Below, in pieces: positions 50,196 to 62,710 of a DNA stretch of 64,000 nucleotides. A model generated the notes under the pieces. That model ran no database searches. It had not been told where the DNA came from and saw only the letters and a program-made list of their open reading frames with translations. Source of the DNA: Heterostelium multicystogenum. Its lineage: Eukaryota; Evosea; Eumycetozoa; Acytosteliales; Acytosteliaceae. How positions within the stretch are numbered: position 1 is the first letter of the stretch; each line of letters opens with the position of its first letter. The position numbers were made by a program, and so were the translations under genes. The stretch is from contig RCNN01000001.1 of NCBI GenBank assembly GCA_003667245.1, forward strand, positions 206,616 through 270,615. The letters run 5' to 3'.

Positions 50196-53100
50196 CAAGT
50201 ATCTTCTACCTTGTTATGGTAGCCTTGTATATTGCAACAAGGTAATAATAGCTGCAACTGCAGAGGAGACAATCAAAATACTAATCGCGACAAAATATTA
50301 AATACTATAGATCTATAAATCAATCTACGACTATTATTATTATTATTATTATTACTCTATTATTACTATATTGCTAGTCTTAACTTTCTGCTTTACAAAT
50401 TAACTAATTAACTAATCTCTTGCTATACTTCTATCTTTTTATTTTACTACTACGATTTGAGAAATAAATATTAATAATTAAATTTCTGTTGTTGTTGTTG
50501 TAGTTAGGTATTATAAATAATTACAATTACATAATATTAAAAACAATAATAATACTAATAATAAAGAATCTTAAGACAATTACACTTTAATGTTATGTTA
50601 TGTTTTTTTTTAAATTCTTTTGTTTTTCTTTTCTTTTCTTTTCTATATTCAGCTCTTCTTTTTTGTTCCTCTGTCGGTCTGTATGTTGTTTGTCTTTATT
50701 TTTATTTTTAAAAAACAAAAGTCGAGTAAATCTGAATGTTTACAATAATAGTAAAAGAATAAGAATATTATGTTGTTTGTTTGTATAAAGTAGAAATGTG
50801 TGAATATGTTTGTTGATTGGTTATCTAACCAGCTCTAGCTCTAGCTCAAAACTAGTTCTATTCTGTTGTGTTATGTCTGTCGTTGGCTGGTGTTGTCTGT
50901 GTAATTCGCAGTAGTAATATGAGGTTGTTTGCAAACACAGTGTGTATTTTAATGGATGATAAATAAAATCTTTCACTATTTTTGTTTTTTTGTTTTGGTT
51001 TTTTTTTTTTTGCAAGGTTTTTAGAATAAGAAAAAAAGCTAAAAAAGCGAGGCAATAATAACAACACAGTGTTAGAGAATATTGCGGTTTTCTTTGCTTT
51101 ATAGCAAAATAAAACAAAGTGTCAAAATCTGTATTAATAATTGTTGGTGACCCTGTACTTGAGAAGTTGTTTTTGTCAAAAAAACCATGTGCCCATGTCG
51201 GCAATGTTTTGATTGTCAATGTTTGGTGGTTTTCAAGTTGACACACATTGCATGTCAATTGGAAATTGGGAAATGACCAAATGATCAGATAGGTTGTCGA
51301 ACAAAGGATTAATCTTTAGATCTATCAAACAAAACTACTTACAGTGTCACAAACACTGTCAAGACAATTAATTAAAAGTAAATAAACTCCACAACTACAG
51401 CTAGAAGCTACAAATATTCATTTCAATTCCAACTGGAATGATAAAAGTTGTTTTTGTATGGCTATTTGGTGATACTAACTTTATAAAATTGACTAAATAC
51501 CTCTATCTATCTAAAATGCATAACATATTAAAATATATGAATATAATTTATGAATAATATAGTTTAGTAATAATAATAATAATATACTGATTAGTAAAAA
51601 AGTAAAGGAAATATTATAGAAAGAATAGAATCAAAAAGAAAATATTTAACAACGATCGCAATAAAATTGAGATTGGTTAATAAATGAATAGATAAATAGA
51701 TAGTTTAATTAGTCTAAAAATCAAATCAGACAATAATAGTAGTAAAATTGTGTATATGTGTGTAGTATGATTGTTGTTGTTGTATGATTATTATTATTGT
51801 TAAAATATGAATGTAAGGTGAATGGGTTGGAATATTATTATTATTATTATTATTATATTGAAAAAGGGTTTGAATTACAAATCTAAAACTAGGGGTACAG
51901 GTTGATTGAATGAGGATATGATGGATAGGTGTTTTTTGATTTTCGTCGGTGGTGATAGTGGTGCCAGCAGATGCTGCAGTATCGTGTAGAGGTGCAGAAT
52001 GTGGGGTGATGTGATTAAAAAGCCAACAACAATAAAAATAGAATGAAAAACAAAAAGGTCATAGATAATTTGAATTATTCCACCTTCCTTCTTCAAATTA
52101 ATCGTTTGTTTAATTGATTGATCTGATTGTCAGTACAATGCAATCAAGAAGAGTAGGGTAATTTAATTTATGTTGAATGATAAGTCTGAAATCTATATTC
52201 CTAATAAAAAGTAAAACAATCAATTGCTTACTTATGATATGAATCGATCTATACCATAATAATACTCATAATTGGGAAAGTTGTTGATGGGCTGGTGTCG
52301 TTGGCTGATTGATTGATTGATAGATATAGTGATTGACAAGCTAAATTGATAACCACGACTAAACAAAAGTTATTATGATATATAAATAAATGTTGATTGA
52401 TGCTAAAAGTATTAAATTCTAACTAATCAAGCCAAATCAAAGCCAATACTATCCACTCAACCTAATCAAGTCCAATCAAATAGTCTTAACATCAGTCAAC
52501 AAAACAAAACATCGGTAAATAACAATTTAATTAAAAAAAGTAGATTCATGAAATTGCAATGCACCATTTATTATTTACCTGATTGATTATATTACACTAC
52601 TACTATTATACTATTATTATAATTATTATTATTGTACTTTCTAAAGCTAGCTTAACCTCTACACTCCTATTATTACAACAAGATTAATACTATAGATAAT
52701 AAGAAGAAGAACATTAAAAAGTTATTTTGATTATGAAAAATAATCAAAAACAAAAATTAATTATTATCAAACAAAGTTTATGAAAAGTTTTTTTGTTTAC
52801 CCAAAGATATGTGAGGCTCACCTCACACCTCTTGACTCTTGGTTTGATTTTCTAAACTGTTTTTTTCATCAATTACAAGAATCGGAGTCTAATAATAAAA
52901 ATTTAAAATAAAAACCACTTTTATTAATTGATACATGATATATCAATAACTCAGTACATATGTCTCACAAACATCCCATATATTACCCAGAAATCTAATT
53001 ATAAAGATGAACTTCGGCAGTTACTCACTCAATTACTCTATAGTTCAACTTGATATTAATAATATCAATATTCATTTATAAATGAAATATCATTATCCTT

Positions 53101-54935
53101 TATATGTTACCATACTAAAAGCAAATTTGTAATCATTCATTTTATAATATAAATATCATTTACTAATAATAATTATATATTATTGTTTAAATATTAATAT
53201 TTGTAAGATTATTATTATTATTTATTATCTACATAGATATATGTATCTGTGTGTTTTTATACTAAAAAAAATAAAAAATAGGTAAAGCAGACGAATTACC
53301 TCTCCCATTATAAAAGTGTGAGGGATGATTTCTTACCTATCTATCTATCTATTTAATCTATATGAGTGATCATAACGGAGAAGAAGAGTGCTGTACAAAC
53401 CATATTCGAGTGTAGTTAAGTCCTTTTTCTCTAACTATCAAATATCTGTGTCAGCTTGCTCAAACTCATGTAGTCTTTGCTTGAGGTTGAAATGTCTTAG
53501 ATTGATTGATTGGTTAGACATTAGACAATAAAGCACCTGAAATCTAAAATCACAATACTGTACAACAAAGGATAATTTATAATTATAATTCAGAATCATT
53601 TAGATTTCCCTCAAACAATACTATCATTAGCATTCGCTTTACTTGATTGTTTATCTAAACCTAACCAAATCAAACCAAACCAAACATAAGCATAATCATC
53701 AGATCTTAGAATCAATCAGACATATCAATACCAACAATCAATCATTTACAATTCAAATTGGTTGACAGACTAAGTGACTAACTGAGTGACTGAGCATCTG
53801 GATGATTCAATGAAATAATGAATGATTTTGAAAATACAAAGTGAGTGAGAATCAAACAATCATGAATGAATGAATGAATGTATGTATGAGTGAATGAGCG
53901 AATATTGTTAGTTAGTTTGATCAAGGACATTTGCCGTCAAAGCATTCATAATATAATATTACTAGTAAATTAAATAGTATTAATATTAATTTAATATAAA
54001 ATAACTCAAAAATTGGGAAAATTCAGATTTTTTTGGTAAGGAAGGGTAAAAATCTTTTTAATAAGACTTTTTATTAAGAATTTTTTACATCAAGAAACAT
54101 ATCTAAATTATAAAACTTATTACTTAATTAAGAATACAATAACAAATAAGAATATATACATATCCATATTTGATACAGTAGCAGCAACAGCAATCATATA
54201 GTTATATTTTAAAAAAAAGCTCAATTTCTAAGAGATCTGAAGAGTGACATTTAAAAGATTAAAGTAAGTACAATAATCAAATATATTTCAAACATAAAAG
54301 TAGATAGTTATAATTATGTTGTGTTGTTGGATATTCAGTCTTCATGAATAATTATATGGTTCGGGTCTTCTTCTTCACTACCACTCGCACCTCACATCAC
54401 TCACTTTACACCAACCAAAAAGGCAATCATATTGCTTTGTAATATGTTCACACCATACTCGTATCACCACCACTACATTTGACATCATTCACTCAGAAGC
54501 TTAATCAACTGTGGTCGAACTCTACTTTTCTGGTGGTAAACTTCCCAGAGGAATCATGGGAAAATAAAATAGGTGTGCATGCTTACAATCAATACAAATA
54601 AAAGAGTCAAAATCAAAAAAAAAAAAAAAAAATAATTAAATTGACAGATTTATTGAGGAAGAAAGCAACAACCCAATATAATATACCAATATAATATCAA
54701 TTAGCTGAACATTTATTTCTTAAGAAACAAGAATCACACACCCTTACAGACAGACAGTCAGTCAGACATTCTAGAAACATAGCTACATTCATAGATAACA
54801 ACATAGTAGGACTATAGTTTTTTATTAATCATACCAACATTATTTTGAATTGATAGGCGCAGAGTTGAGGAGTAGAGAGCAGGACAAGAAAGAAAGAAAG
54901 AGAAAGAAAGTAAGAGAAGGATAGTAGACGAAAAG
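50196..54935. other. Longest gene-free stretch in the window
   Basis: About 4.7 kb between the divergent LRR-kinase and makorin genes. It is AT-rich, with CAAT/GATT-type short repeats, A17 near 54618 and ATT runs. Minus-strand frames at 50821-51258 and 51875-52096 are low-complexity, and the latter lacks typical coding features. A possible small inverted repeat lies at about 53280-53340 (AGGTAA against TTACCT). I find no tRNA or recognisable RNA gene. Confidence 0.55.
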
Positions 54936-57604
54936 ATGAGTAACCATCATCATCATCATAGTGGTGGTGGCAGTGGCAGCAGCAGCAGCAACAGTCAGTA
55001 TGCTAATAGTACAACAGATTCCACCAAGAAGTTGAATGTTGTCTGCAAGTTCTATAAGAGTGGCAAATGCTTGTCTGGCAAATCATGTAAGTTCCTTCAT
55101 GAAGGTGCTGGAGCCAACGATTCCAATAGCAATCATGGAAATGAGTCTGCAAGTAATAACAATGCTAGCAGTCATAGCAATGCCCCAGTGTGCAAATATC
55201 ACATGGGTGGATATTGCAAGAGTGGATCAAAGTGTCCATTCCAACACATTGACAACAGCAGCAATAAGAATAGCAACGGAAATAGAACCACAGCCAACAG
55301 TTCTTCAGTAAATAAGAAATCAATTGAAATATCTGCTAATCCACCACCCACATCAACATCCATCAATATCAACAGCAATACTAGTAGCAGTAGTGGCAAT
55401 ACCAACACTGCATCCTCCCCACTACAGGCATCTATAATTAAACCGGCATCCATGGCACAACCAGCTCCAATTACACAGCCACAAGCTGTAGCCAATCCTA
55501 TTGCCGATCATCAGCACAGTATTTTGGCACCACTCTTGCCAATGTCATCGATGCAGGACCAGAATATCAGCAGTTTGTTAATGTCTAATAATGGACCATT
55601 TGCTGACCAAGCTACGAATGGATCCATTGGGCCATCAACTCTGCCAGCGATCAACATCGATTCTTCTTTTAAATCGCGTGCCATGTTTATTGATGACAAT
55701 CAACAGTTTCATCACCACCAACAGTTCCATCAATCTTCAATTTCCTCGTCTGCAACCAATCACCTGATGCAGTTCCAGTTTGATACTAGTCCTCGTGATC
55801 ACTTGTCGTCAAACCCAATCTCTACCCCAAAATCACCATTGCTTCACCACCAACAATCACTCCACCATCAACACCAGCACTCAGGAGTGACCAACATTGC
55901 ATTGTCCCCACAACAACGTATCACCAGCACACTTTCATTCTTCCCCAACTCTCCACGTACCATTATACCATCATCGCCATCATCGCCATTTAGCCCCCAA
56001 TATGGATCGCACAATGCCACTATACTCTCAAGCTCTCCATCTCCATTCTACCCTCTTGGAAGCTTCCAAGATCCATCTGGTGTAGACGATGAAGAGACAT
56101 CAGACGATGATGAAGATCTCATTGACTTCAATGGCACTGGATTCAATGTCATAGATGACAACTACGATGACACAATATTTGATCCATTCCAATATGACAT
56201 CGCCAAGAAATTCAATGACATAGAGATATCTAACAATCATCATATAGCAAATAATAGTAGCAGCAGCAGCAGAAACAATGTATTAAACAATCAACAAACA
56301 ACAACATCATCATCAACACCTATAAATATACTGTTAAATAGCCATCACCAACAACAACATACACTCCCTATTTATATACAAAATGATAATAATAGTTTTA
56401 AAGATAATATTAATAACAATAGTCCAAAGAGTATTATAGTTAACCATCATGATATTCCTTTAAGTAATAGTAATAATAACAACAACAACAATGAAACTTA
56501 ACAATAGCAACAATATATTTAATCATAATACAACATCATCTACATCAACATCCACTTCATCATCACAAACAAAGAAAACAATATAAATTATAGTCAAGAA
56601 GAAAAGAAACCATTATCATATTTAGATGCTTTGAAATCAAAACTTGGACTTCCACCAGACTATTATATAACTTATGAAAATCAACCAAAATCAGAACAAT
56701 CAACTAAATCAGAGGTATGGAGACCACAAGTTGCAAGATACCACAGGACCACCATTGACATCTAACCCATTATTTATTTACTAGGCATTGTGTCATTTCT
56801 TTGTACAAGGTAGTTGCAGAAATGGTGATAGCTGTAATTCATTCATGGTGAAAAGTGTAATATCTGCGAGAAGCCCATGTTGATTCCTAACAATCAAGCT
56901 CAAAACAAGGAGCATCTTACAGAGTGTTACATCATTCAGGAGCGTGCAAAGGAAACGTGCTAAAATCAAAAACCTTGAATGTGGCATTTGCTTTGACTCA
57001 ATCGTTGAAAAAGGACGTCGATTTGGATTGCTCTCACATTGCAATCACGTGTTTTGTCTCGATTGCATCCGTGAGTGGCGTGGCTCAACTACTGGTCCAA
57101 ATGGCCAGATAATCACGCCCGCCCAACACAGCAACAGCAACACCTCCGTACGTCTCTGCCCAATGTTGCCGTGTCAACAGCTACTTTATTATTCCAGCGA
57201 TATCTATGTCTCCCACGAAAAGAAGCAGGAGATTATTGAGATCTATCGTGCCAAGCTTAGTACCATTCCATGCAAGTACTTCAACCATGGTAAAGGTACT
57301 TGTAAATTTGGAAAACCAGTTGTATGTATGCCCATTTGAATCCAGATGGATCTATCCACCGCCCTCAGGTCAGAAAGGTACAGGCTTCCTACGGTGACAC
57401 CACTCTCCATTCCAACCAACTGGAATGTTCTTAGCCCACTCATTCAACAGCAGCCAACTTCAGCAGCAACAGCAACAACGTAATAGAAAAGCAATGTCAT
57501 CCAACTATCATGAAGACTATGAGCAATATGGTGACGATGACTACGAAAATTCTGATGATGAAGATATCGACTATGAAGAAGAGGAGTATGATGATGAAGC
57601 ATAA
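54936..57604 (+). CDS. mkrn: Makorin-type RING E3 ubiquitin ligase
   Basis: Exons 54936-56714 and 56785-57604 (70-nt intron). Domains in order: two CCCH fingers (CKFYKSGKCLSGKSCKFLH; CKYHMGGYCKSGSKCPFQH), about 430 residues of Ser/Asn/His/Pro-rich sequence, a third CCCH (CHFFVQGSCRNGDSCN), a makorin Cys-His segment (CNICEKPML), a C3HC4 RING (CGICFDSIVEKG, HCNHVFCLDCIREW, LCPMLPC) and a fourth CCCH (CKYFNHGKGTCKFG then HCMYAH). This order is diagnostic of makorins, RNA-binding ubiquitin ligases. The C-terminus is acidic (DDEDIDYEEEE) and ends at TAA 57602-57604. Frame changes are needed near 56500-56580, 56850, 56950, 57315 and around 57400. The long linker between fingers two and three is unusual for the family. 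Confidence 0.87.
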
Positions 57605-57896
57605 CCAATGACAAATAATATAAATATAACTCAAATGGCTAACATGCACTCAACAACAACAACAACATTCAACCAATCAATACCAATCACCACACCACAT
57701 ACTTATTATAAATAAAAAATAAACAATGTATTCATTTAATAATATTATTATTTGATTTTTTTTTATTATTACATTAAATATACTAATATTAAAACAACCA
57801 ATTTTTATTTGTGTTAAATTGCATAATAAGTTAGAATTATTTAATTGTGGTACTACTGATCATTAAATTACTATCTTTAGTAGTATTTAAATTAAG

Positions 57897-58103
57897 ATGT
57901 TTATAAAACTAAAAAGTATCTCAAAGCAAATAGTATTGGCATTATTGTTAATATTATCAGTAATGTTAATAGGTTCAATGGCCATTGTAGATGAAGAGAT
58001 CAACATGAAGAATTGTTTCAAGGATTGTGAGCTTTATTCCCAACCAACAAAGGCCAAATGTATCCCGAGACTGCATGCGTGTAAACCATATCTAAAATAT
58101 TAA
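57897..58103 (+). CDS. Small secreted four-cysteine peptide
   Basis: A 68-residue intact frame from ATG 57897. The N-terminus is a strong signal peptide (IVLALLLILSVMLIGSMA), leaving about 35 mature residues with four Cys in CFKDCE and KCIPRLHAC spacing (C-x3-C-x10-C-x6-C), enough for two disulfides. Such peptides are common in dictyostelid secretomes; I know no named family. The preceding intergenic gap is short and there is no intron. Role unknown. Confidence 0.6.
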   Translation: MFIKLKSISKQIVLALLLILSVMLIGSMAIVDEEINMKNCFKDCELYSQPTKAKCIPRLHACKPYLKY

Positions 58104-58296
58104 AATAGATTTAATAGTAAATTTATAACCTATAAGGGACCAAACTAAATAAATAGACCAATATGGAATTCAAATTGATCCAAATATTTTTATTATCATC
58201 AAATATAAATCAGTTTAAAAATGGTGTTAACAAATTTTAACTTGATCATTATATATTTATAAATATACCATTTAAATATATTATAATATAATATAA

Positions 58297-58681
58297 ATGC
58301 AATCATTGGTAAATAATTTAATTAAATAATTTAGCTATTTATTTTTATTAATATGTTTCGTAGACTCAATATAATTCTGTTTCAACAGATATTGAAGCTA
58401 GATTAAAAAAGATTATTTCTAAACATCTAAATGTAAAGAAAGAAAAATTGAAATAATACTTTAATTACAACTACTGCTGAGACCAGGTTAAGAAAGAATC
58501 GAATTACAGTTTTCTTTATTATATTATTAATCTCTCTGACAAAGACCTTGGGGTAAAATTATTAGAAACATTTAGAAAAATTGAGAAGGAATTTGATATC
58601 TCCATTCCAATGGAGGATATGTCTAGACTTAAAACAGTTCAAGATTGTTTAAATTATATAAGATATCACCAAGAGAATTAA
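58297..58681 (+). pseudogene. Acyl-carrier-protein-like gene lacking the phosphopantetheine serine
   Basis: A first exon 58297-58308 (MQSL) is spliced over 55 nt (58309-58363) to a frame with TDIEARLKKIISKHLNV, like helix 1 of a mitochondrial-type acyl carrier protein. After frame changes near 58455 and 58500 the frame continues with DKDLGVKLLETFRKIEKEFD, ISIPMEDMSRLKTVQDCLNYI and TAA at 58679-58681, aligning with ACP helices 2-4. Where ACPs have D-S-L, with the Ser carrying the 4'-phosphopantetheine, this sequence has K-L-L. So it is either a decaying ACP copy or an ACP-fold protein without the carrier function. The breaks alone do not prove decay in this window; the missing Ser does suggest loss of carrier activity. 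Confidence 0.55.
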
Positions 58682-58953
58682 ATAAAAGACATGAACATGA
58701 CTGGATATATGTAAAAACTTTGTTAGATGATAATTTTTGTTTTTTTACCTCTAAGCCAATCTTACATAGACAAGGTTCTCTAAAGCACTTTATTTAAGAT
58801 TGGTATTTACATGTTACAGTGTTGCAATTTGACATTGTCTAGACATTGTCATCTTTCGAGGGGTTTGGGAGTATCAAAGGACCAACATTTGTCGTACCAA
58901 TCCTTTTTGAACTTAGATAGTTTGTCTAACCATTTGTAGGTGTACACTTTCTT

Positions 58954-58966
58954 ATTATCTGCTTTT
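58954..58966. repeat. Target-site duplication, left copy (13 bp)
   Basis: ATTATCTGCTTTT, identical to 63835-63847. It directly abuts the A-run (minus strand) that ends the retrotransposon. Confidence 0.65.
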
Positions 58967-58967
58967 A

Positions 58968-58980
58968 TTTTTTTTTTTTT
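58968..58980 (-). other. Poly(A) run at retrotransposon 3' end
   Basis: Thirteen T on the plus strand, i.e. A13 in element orientation, followed directly by the 13-bp repeat. It is the expected product of target-primed reverse transcription, although it could also encode Lys residues if ORF2 extends further. Confidence 0.6.
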
Positions 58981-59203
58981 GAGACAAGTGAATAGGATGG
59001 TTATAATCTATAACCATCTCAAATTCAAAAGCTAGTTTATTGAATCTATTATTAATTGGGAAGTATATCAATCTTATAATAGTCAGTTGAGTGGTCAGTT
59101 CTGAATAGTTTGGATCATCATCTTTCCAGTTGATTGTTGCCTCTCAGTTTGGATCTCTGGAATGAGTGATAACAGTTTGTTTGTTTGGTCAGGTTGTTGA
59201 CTG

Positions 59204-62200
59204 TTAGCTTAAACCTGATTTAGATGTTGATTTTGAATTGGGTAGTTGTAATGTAATTAGTTTGTTGTTGTTCCAATGTTTGTTGTAATGGTTGGTAATT
59301 TCGGTGATCTTAAGATCGCACAGGATGATTAGACCATCCTTTGTTGGGTTGTTCCTTTTGTTTGTCCACCATAAGATTCTTTCTAAAGAGGTGTAATATA
59401 CGGATTTCACAACGTGTTTGAGCCTATGGAGTATGATGTCTTTGTGTATGAAGCTAGGTGTTTCGTTGTGTATCTTCTTGTTTCTGTGGTTCCAGGCATA
59501 TTCCATAAGTAAGGCGTATAGGTTGGTTGAAAGTTCGCTTTCTTTGGAGATGTTGAGTCTCCGGATTTCCCATCTGTTGAGCTTGACGTCGATTTGTTTG
59601 GCTGCTTCTTCAAATTGAGGGACTAGCACTGAATGGACATAAGGACAGTTGAAGAAGAATATGTTCTGAGGTTTCAGGTGCATTACAATGAATGCAGGTC
59701 ACATTGGTACCTTTGACTAGGGGCAGGATCTTGAGAAAATAGCGCCAGATGAGGTCTCTTCCTTTGATCGTTTGATTTTGGAAGCTTACTGATATTGGCT
59801 AAGATATTGATTCCCTTCGATTGGATTTCGATTTGCCGGGAGTTGGTTTGAACAGATTCCACTCTTTTTTTGTTTGATTGTCCATCATTGTGTAGTAGAC
59901 CTCCTTGAGTTTGACTCTGGGCTTATCCTCAGATACTTGTAGGTAGTTGGTAGGAAGGGTGAAGGTTTCAATTAGCTTGCGATAGTGGGGTGGGAACATG
60001 ACTTTCCAGGCTTCTTTGAATTTGAGAAACTAGTTTTGACTTGGATTTGTCCAATGATTGCTGTTTTCCAAACCTTTCCAAAGGAAAGGTTGTCCTCTCT
60101 GTTGTTAGAACAATGTTCCAAGAATCTTTCGTATAACCAAGCTTTTTGTGCTGTTGCTCTGCTTTTCATATCCCAGAGCCCGATTCCACCTTCATCAATG
60201 TCACATGACGCTCTCGCTGCTGTCATCTTTCTTGTGTACACTTTGTTCCTTTGGAACTTCTCGGATGAGTACAGGAACCAATTGATTAGATTATCGAGGT
60301 GTGCTGCATCTTTTTTGGAGAAGTCTTCTAGGTACATGTGGTACGTGAGTTTAGATAAAGGCGTAGGTCTTAAGGATGGCGAGTCTTCCTTTCATAGTGC
60401 TGCATTGACTCTTCCATCTGATGAGGAGTGCTGTGATTACTTCGATTTTGTAAGGGAGGATATCGACCAGTCCTTTGTGGCTAATGTGGAAACCAAGGTA
60501 TCTTTCGTGAGCACCTTTCTTCAAGGTTGGGAAGGGTAGCACTGTTTTCTCTTTCGTTGTGATACAGATACATTTATCTTTGTTGATTTTGGATGCTGTT
60601 GCTTTTGCTGAACTTGTCTATCCACTCGTTGATTTTAGCTAGATCTGTTGCGTTGGCTGATAGTGATGCTGTATCATCTGCAAAGAAGAGTGATTTCACA
60701 TTATCCACCGAAGAATGAAGAGAGATACCTTTGATGTGTGGATCATTGTGATGGCACAGGACAGTGCCTCTACAATCAAGACAAAGATGGTGGGGGATAT
60801 TGGGTCTCCCTTGCTTGTTCCTCTGCATGTGGTGAAGGGTTTGGAGAGAGCATTACCAACCAGGATCTGAACAGAAGAATCTATTAGCATGTCCATGATA
60901 GTTTGGATGATCTTGCTTGGTAGTCTTAGTTTGCAGAGTACTCTATATATGGCTTCGTGAGCAACTGAATCGAAAGCTTTGAAGAAGTCGTACAACGTAA
61001 TGATGAATTCTTCGTTGTTACTAAGGAGTTGAAGAGCTTCGATCATAGTCACCATGTTGTCGAAAATAAGTCTTCCTGGTACAAAGCCCGTTTGGTATTT
61101 GCTTATGACGCTGGGGAGGAAAGTTAAAAAGTCTACTGTTGATGATCTTGGAGTATAGCTTGTAATCTACGTTGAGAAGAGTGATTGGACGTCTATTGTT
61201 TGATATCTAAATGATCTCCCTTACCCTTTGTAAATGGTGGTGAGGATTCCTTTCTTGAATCTCTGGTCTATACCCCCGGACAGGAATTGGTTGAAGAGCT
61301 GTGTCAATAATGGAATGAGTTGTTTGCAGTATCTTTTGTAGAAGTTGGCGGTAAGGCCATCCTCTCCAGGTGCTTTATCTTTCTGGATTTGGGTAATCGC
61401 CTCAATAATCTCCTTTTCGCAGATGTCTCTTCCTAAAGTCTCTAGAATGTCATAGCTGATTGTAGGGTTCCACTTATCCAATAGGATTTCGTGTATTTTG
61501 CCATCACTCTCTCCAAATGAGTATAACTTGCTGTAGAAACTGTGAAAATGCGTCCTCTATATCTTCCTTTTTGTTAACAACATGACCAGTTTCAGGGTGG
61601 ATGATCTCCGTAATTTCCTTCTGTTTTTCTCTAGATTTCAGTACTCCAGTAAGAAATTTGGAAGGGATCTCACCAAATCTGTATCTATTGATGCAATGTT
61701 GTTCTCTCATGTATCTGATCTCTTCGTCAATAAGTATCTCTAGCTCTTTCTTGAAGTCCTCTAGCTTATCCTCTGCTCTTGTTTTTGAAATTGCTTTGAG
61801 GAGGTCATTCTTCCTTTTAGACCTGTTGATCTTGATTTTAGTTTCAGCATTTTGAGTAATGCGATCTTATCTTGGATTTCAGCTGGTACCAGAGTTCGCT
61901 GATGTTGTTATCTAACCTAATGTCCACAGCATGTGAGATGAGAGTGTTTATGTGACTGTGTACCTTACCGTCTTCCAATATGGTTTTTGTTTAGTTTCCA
62001 AAGTGGTGACTTCATTTTGCGAATGGGTTGGGTTGGAAGAAGCTCCAAACATTGTGCCATGTGGTCAGATTTAGTTCCATTCAGAAAGCAATATGATTGA
62101 AGGTTACGTTTAGCTGCGGGAGAGAGGAAGCAACGATCTAGTGTTCTATCTTTCCATGATGACTTGATACCATTTTGTGCATTCACTGAAATTTCGTTGA

Positions 62201-62710
62201 GCTGGATGGCTTTGGTACAAGCTGTTATTATGTTATTTGATTTTTTATGTTGTTGCTTTAAGTTGATATTATTATTTGATTGTTGATTGTGTGTGTCGTT
62301 GATAAGTGGGATGTTGAGGTCGCCCATGAGTATATCGGTGTCGGAGTTGATGAAGTTGGGGCTAAAATAGTTTGTTAACCATTCCGTCCTTGACGTATTT
62401 ACCTGGGGCGTATTACAGCCGTAATGATGATATTGTCAATTTTAATTTCCACCAATCTACCTTTTTTGACTTCCTTGCACACCATATCTTTGTTGTTGTT
62501 TGTGATTGATGATTGAGATTCCAGAACCCCTGCCATCCATTGATGAAAAGGAGTTAGGGAAATTCCTTACGGATGAAGGTATCATCCGTTAGGTTGGGTC
62601 TCTATTAGAATGGAAATGTCGGACGAATGATAGTTGAGAAATGTGGAGACCAGTTTGAGATTCTTGAGTTCAACTAAACCCTGACAATTCCATGCAATCA
62701 ACTTTATCTT
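59204..62710 (-). CDS. Retrotransposon ORF2: endonuclease, reverse transcriptase, zinc segment (frame-broken)
   Basis: The frame starts just inside the end of ORF1 at about 62710, with no ATG. APE-type endonuclease motifs: AWNCQGL, ILIETQ, MGDLNIP (62327) and KSDHMAQ, the catalytic Asn, Glu, Asp-Asn and Ser-Asp-His positions. Reverse transcriptase motifs: KAPGEDGLTANFYKRY (61370 region), RPITLLNVDYKLYSK, QTGFVPGR, LYDFFKAFDSV, RGTSKGDPISP, FFADDTASLS (catalytic Asp pair) and YLGFHI. The C-terminal part has EGGIGLWDM and a segment CIHCNAPETSEHI followed, across one frame change near 59665, by FNCP, matching the zinc-binding region of plant and dictyostelid LINEs. At least ten frame changes or stops occur. 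Confidence 0.75.

Noticed and set aside
50821..51258. 145-codon minus-strand frame in the 4.7 kb gene-free region
   Set aside because: Unusual composition driven by A-runs and CT repeats, no domain, no neighbouring exon.
53280..53345. AGGTAA/TTACCT inverted repeat as a possible small RNA
   Set aside because: Pairing is short and interrupted; no snRNA or class I RNA signature visible.
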